Notes under the pieces: generated by a model
Told to the model about the DNA's origin: nothing
Databases searched by the model: none
Seen by the model: the letters and a program-made list of their open reading frames with translations, nothing else
NCBI GenBank assembly: GCA_003542935.1
Contig: DPJQ01000111.1
Coordinates: 2,491 to 16,102, forward strand
From: Lachnospiraceae bacterium
GTDB taxonomy: Bacteria; Bacillota; Clostridia; Lachnospirales; Lachnospiraceae
Direction of reading: 5' to 3'
DNA: 13,612 bases
Position numbers and translations under genes: made by a program
Shown: one piece after another, positions 12,435 through 13,612 of the stretch
Layout: every line of letters begins with the position of its first letter
Numbering within the stretch: the first letter of the stretch is position 1

Positions 12435-13421
12435 CTATCCGGATCTGAGCCGTCCGATCAGCTCCGGTACGATCTCATAGAGATCGCCGCATATGGCGGT
12501 GTGGGCGGCACGGAAGATTTCAGCCTCCGGGTCGCTGTTTACGGCCAGGATCTGCTGTGCCTGACGGATACCGGCCCGGAACTGCAGAGAGCCGGAGATG
12601 CCGAAGGTGATTAGCTTCCGGGGCCGGACACTGTGGCCGGACAGGCCGATCTGGGACTCCGGGGGCAAAAAGCCCCGCTCCACCAGCACGCGGCTTCCTG
12701 CCAGTCCGGCTCCGAGAAGGGAGGCCAGTTCCCGGAACATCTCCAGGTCTTCCCTGTCCCTCACCCCTCCGCCGACGGCCAGCAGAAGGCGGCAGGTGTC
12801 GATCCCTTCTGCGTCTTCTGCCGGCCGGGTTTCCAGAAGCCGTATGGCGGACGTCTGTATCATGTTTTTACAGAGAATCCATTCCGGGGGAGGGCAGTGC
12901 GCTGTCCGCCTGGCCGGGGACATTACGCCGGGCCGGACGGTGGCGATCTGGGGACGTCTGTCCGGTGTGAGGATATGGGCCATGATATTGCCGCCGAAGG
13001 CGGGCCTCGTCTGGATCAGACGGTTTTCGGTATCCAGCCCAAGCTCCGTGCAGTCGGCAGTGATCCCGGTACGGAATTCTGCCGCCACGCGGGGGGCCAG
13101 AGAACGGCCCTCGGGGGTACCGCCCACCAGAAGAATATCCGGTTCCTCCCGCCGGACGGTCTCCGCCAGCAGGCCGGCGTAGCGGTCGGCCCGGAATCCC
13201 CCGGCATCCTGCCAGATATAGACGCGGGAGAGCCCATAGGAGGAGAGCTCGGCCCTGCAGTTTTCAGTTCGGTCATCGATCAGGGCCAGGCTGTATTCCA
13301 GACTGCTTGCCCCGGAAATTTCCCGGGCTAAATCCTGGCTTTTCCCGATCAGTTCCCGTGTCACGGACGAGAGGCTCTCCCCATCCGTCTCCCCGTAAAT
13401 CAGAATGCGCGTTTGTCTCAT
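12435..13421 (-). CDS. etfA: Electron transfer flavoprotein alpha subunit
   Basis: A 328-residue ETF alpha subunit, which with the beta subunit carries electrons between acyl-CoA dehydrogenase-type enzymes and other carriers in the cytoplasm. The N-terminal domain starts RILIYGETDG. It is followed by GITADCTELG (119-128), QTRPAFGGNIMA (137-148) and TVRPGVM (161-167), all standard. The C-terminal FAD domain has GSRVLVERG (242-250), SQIGLSG (256-262), GISGSLQF (274-281) and AVNSDPEAEIF (293-303). The usual GISGAIQH has Phe281 where most ETFs have a His that contacts the flavin, and the VSGGRG motif reads AVGGGV. Start: ATG 13421, preceded by GGGAGGGG, overlapping the etfB stop by three bases (ATGA). 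An upstream in-frame ATG at 13466 would fall inside etfB. There is no ferredoxin extension. Confidence 0.92.
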   Translation of the reverse strand: MRQTRILIYGETDGESLSSVTRELIGKSQDLAREISGASSLEYSLALIDDRTENCRAELSSYGLSRVYIWQDAGGFRADRYAGLLAETVRREEPDILLVGGTPEGRSLAPRVAAEFRTGITADCTELGLDTENRLIQTRPAFGGNIMAHILTPDRRPQIATVRPGVMSPARRTAHCPPPEWILCKNMIQTSAIRLLETRPAEDAEGIDTCRLLLAVGGGVRDREDLEMFRELASLLGAGLAGSRVLVERGFLPPESQIGLSGHSVRPRKLITFGISGSLQFRAGIRQAQQILAVNSDPEAEIFRAAHTAICGDLYEIVPELIGRLRSG

Positions 13422-13612
13422 AATACCCCTCCCTTCGCCGGCTCGTCGAGCCATCCCAGGATACATGCGGCGGCTTCTTTTCCGTTCATGGAGACTGCCG
13501 TTGCCTGTTCCGGTTCCCGGGGAGAAAAAATCTTTACCACCCTGGTGCCGGAACCCTGCCTCCCGTAACGGGCGGGATCCCGGTCGGGGAGATCCTGCAG
13601 AGTGAGAATCTC
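13418..13612 (-). CDS. etfB: Electron transfer flavoprotein beta subunit, 3' end only
   Basis: The last 64 codons of a gene that begins beyond the right edge of the window. The visible C-terminus includes ARYGRQGSGTRVVKIFSPRE, matching the GSPTxVxxIF-type tail of ETF beta subunits, then a short helix ending in GWLDEPAKGGVL. The stop codon overlaps the etfA start (ATGA), so the two are translationally coupled in the normal beta-alpha order. The AMP-binding N-terminal domain is outside the window. A dehydrogenase gene may lie further upstream but cannot be seen. Confidence 0.85.
   Translation of the reverse strand, partial: EILTLQDLPDRDPARYGRQGSGTRVVKIFSPREPEQATAVSMNGKEAAACILGWLDEPAKGGVL

Noticed and set aside
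12633..13331. Plus-strand open frame of 232 codons
   Set aside because: It is antisense to etfA, which carries all ETF alpha motifs. The translated product has no recognisable domain.

Overview
The window reads as chromosomal DNA of a low-to-mid GC Firmicute, most likely a Lachnospiraceae-type Clostridium. This rests on strong AGGAGG ribosome-binding sites, TATAAT-type promoters, a YitT/DUF2179 protein, an acyl-CoA-type ETF pair, and a compact type IV pilus-like operon of the kind found in gut Clostridia. No rRNA, tRNA, CRISPR array or intact transposase is visible. There is no gene-free stretch longer than 300 bases.

Layout, left to right. (1) Bases 1-114 are a palindromic MITE-like element whose right end carries a perfect TTGACA facing a ZIP metal transporter gene. 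That gene is followed 17 bases later by trmO (tRNA t6A methyltransferase). (2) A DEDDh exonuclease with a C-terminal Cys4 cluster has its own extended -10 promoter and a foldable ~100-base leader, and ends in an intrinsic terminator. A 27-base hairpin between exact 8-bp direct repeats sits just before that terminator. (3) A small membrane-anchored protein of unknown function converges on the pilus operon across a shared hairpin terminator. (4) On the minus strand, one apparent transcription unit runs from a promoter at 8645-8672 to the terminator at 3401-3448: a transglutaminase-like lipoprotein, a PilC/GspF platform protein, four small single-membrane-segment proteins (degenerate pilins or pilus accessory proteins), and a PilT-type ATPase. 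(5) A heavy-metal P1B-type ATPase without an N-terminal metal-binding domain is divergent from a TetR-family regulator. The 285-base space between them holds overlapping promoters, two dyads that could be operators, and a second short copy of the MITE-like element. (6) The regulator gene overlaps tail-to-tail with a YitT-family membrane protein gene, preceded by etfA and the 3' end of etfB.

How the parts work together. The pilus unit looks self-contained in platform, motor and pilin-like subunits, but has no extension ATPase, peptidase or classical prepilin in view. The ZIP protein and the P-type ATPase are opposite-direction metal transporters, and both lie next to copies of the same palindromic element. 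The most notable observations are the duplicated and diverged 3' tail of the pilC-like gene, the hairpin with flanking direct repeats, the atypical pilin set, the MITE-derived promoter elements, and the regulatory architecture of the metal ATPase/TetR pair. All family assignments come from reading the translated sequence and recalling family motifs. No database search was run.
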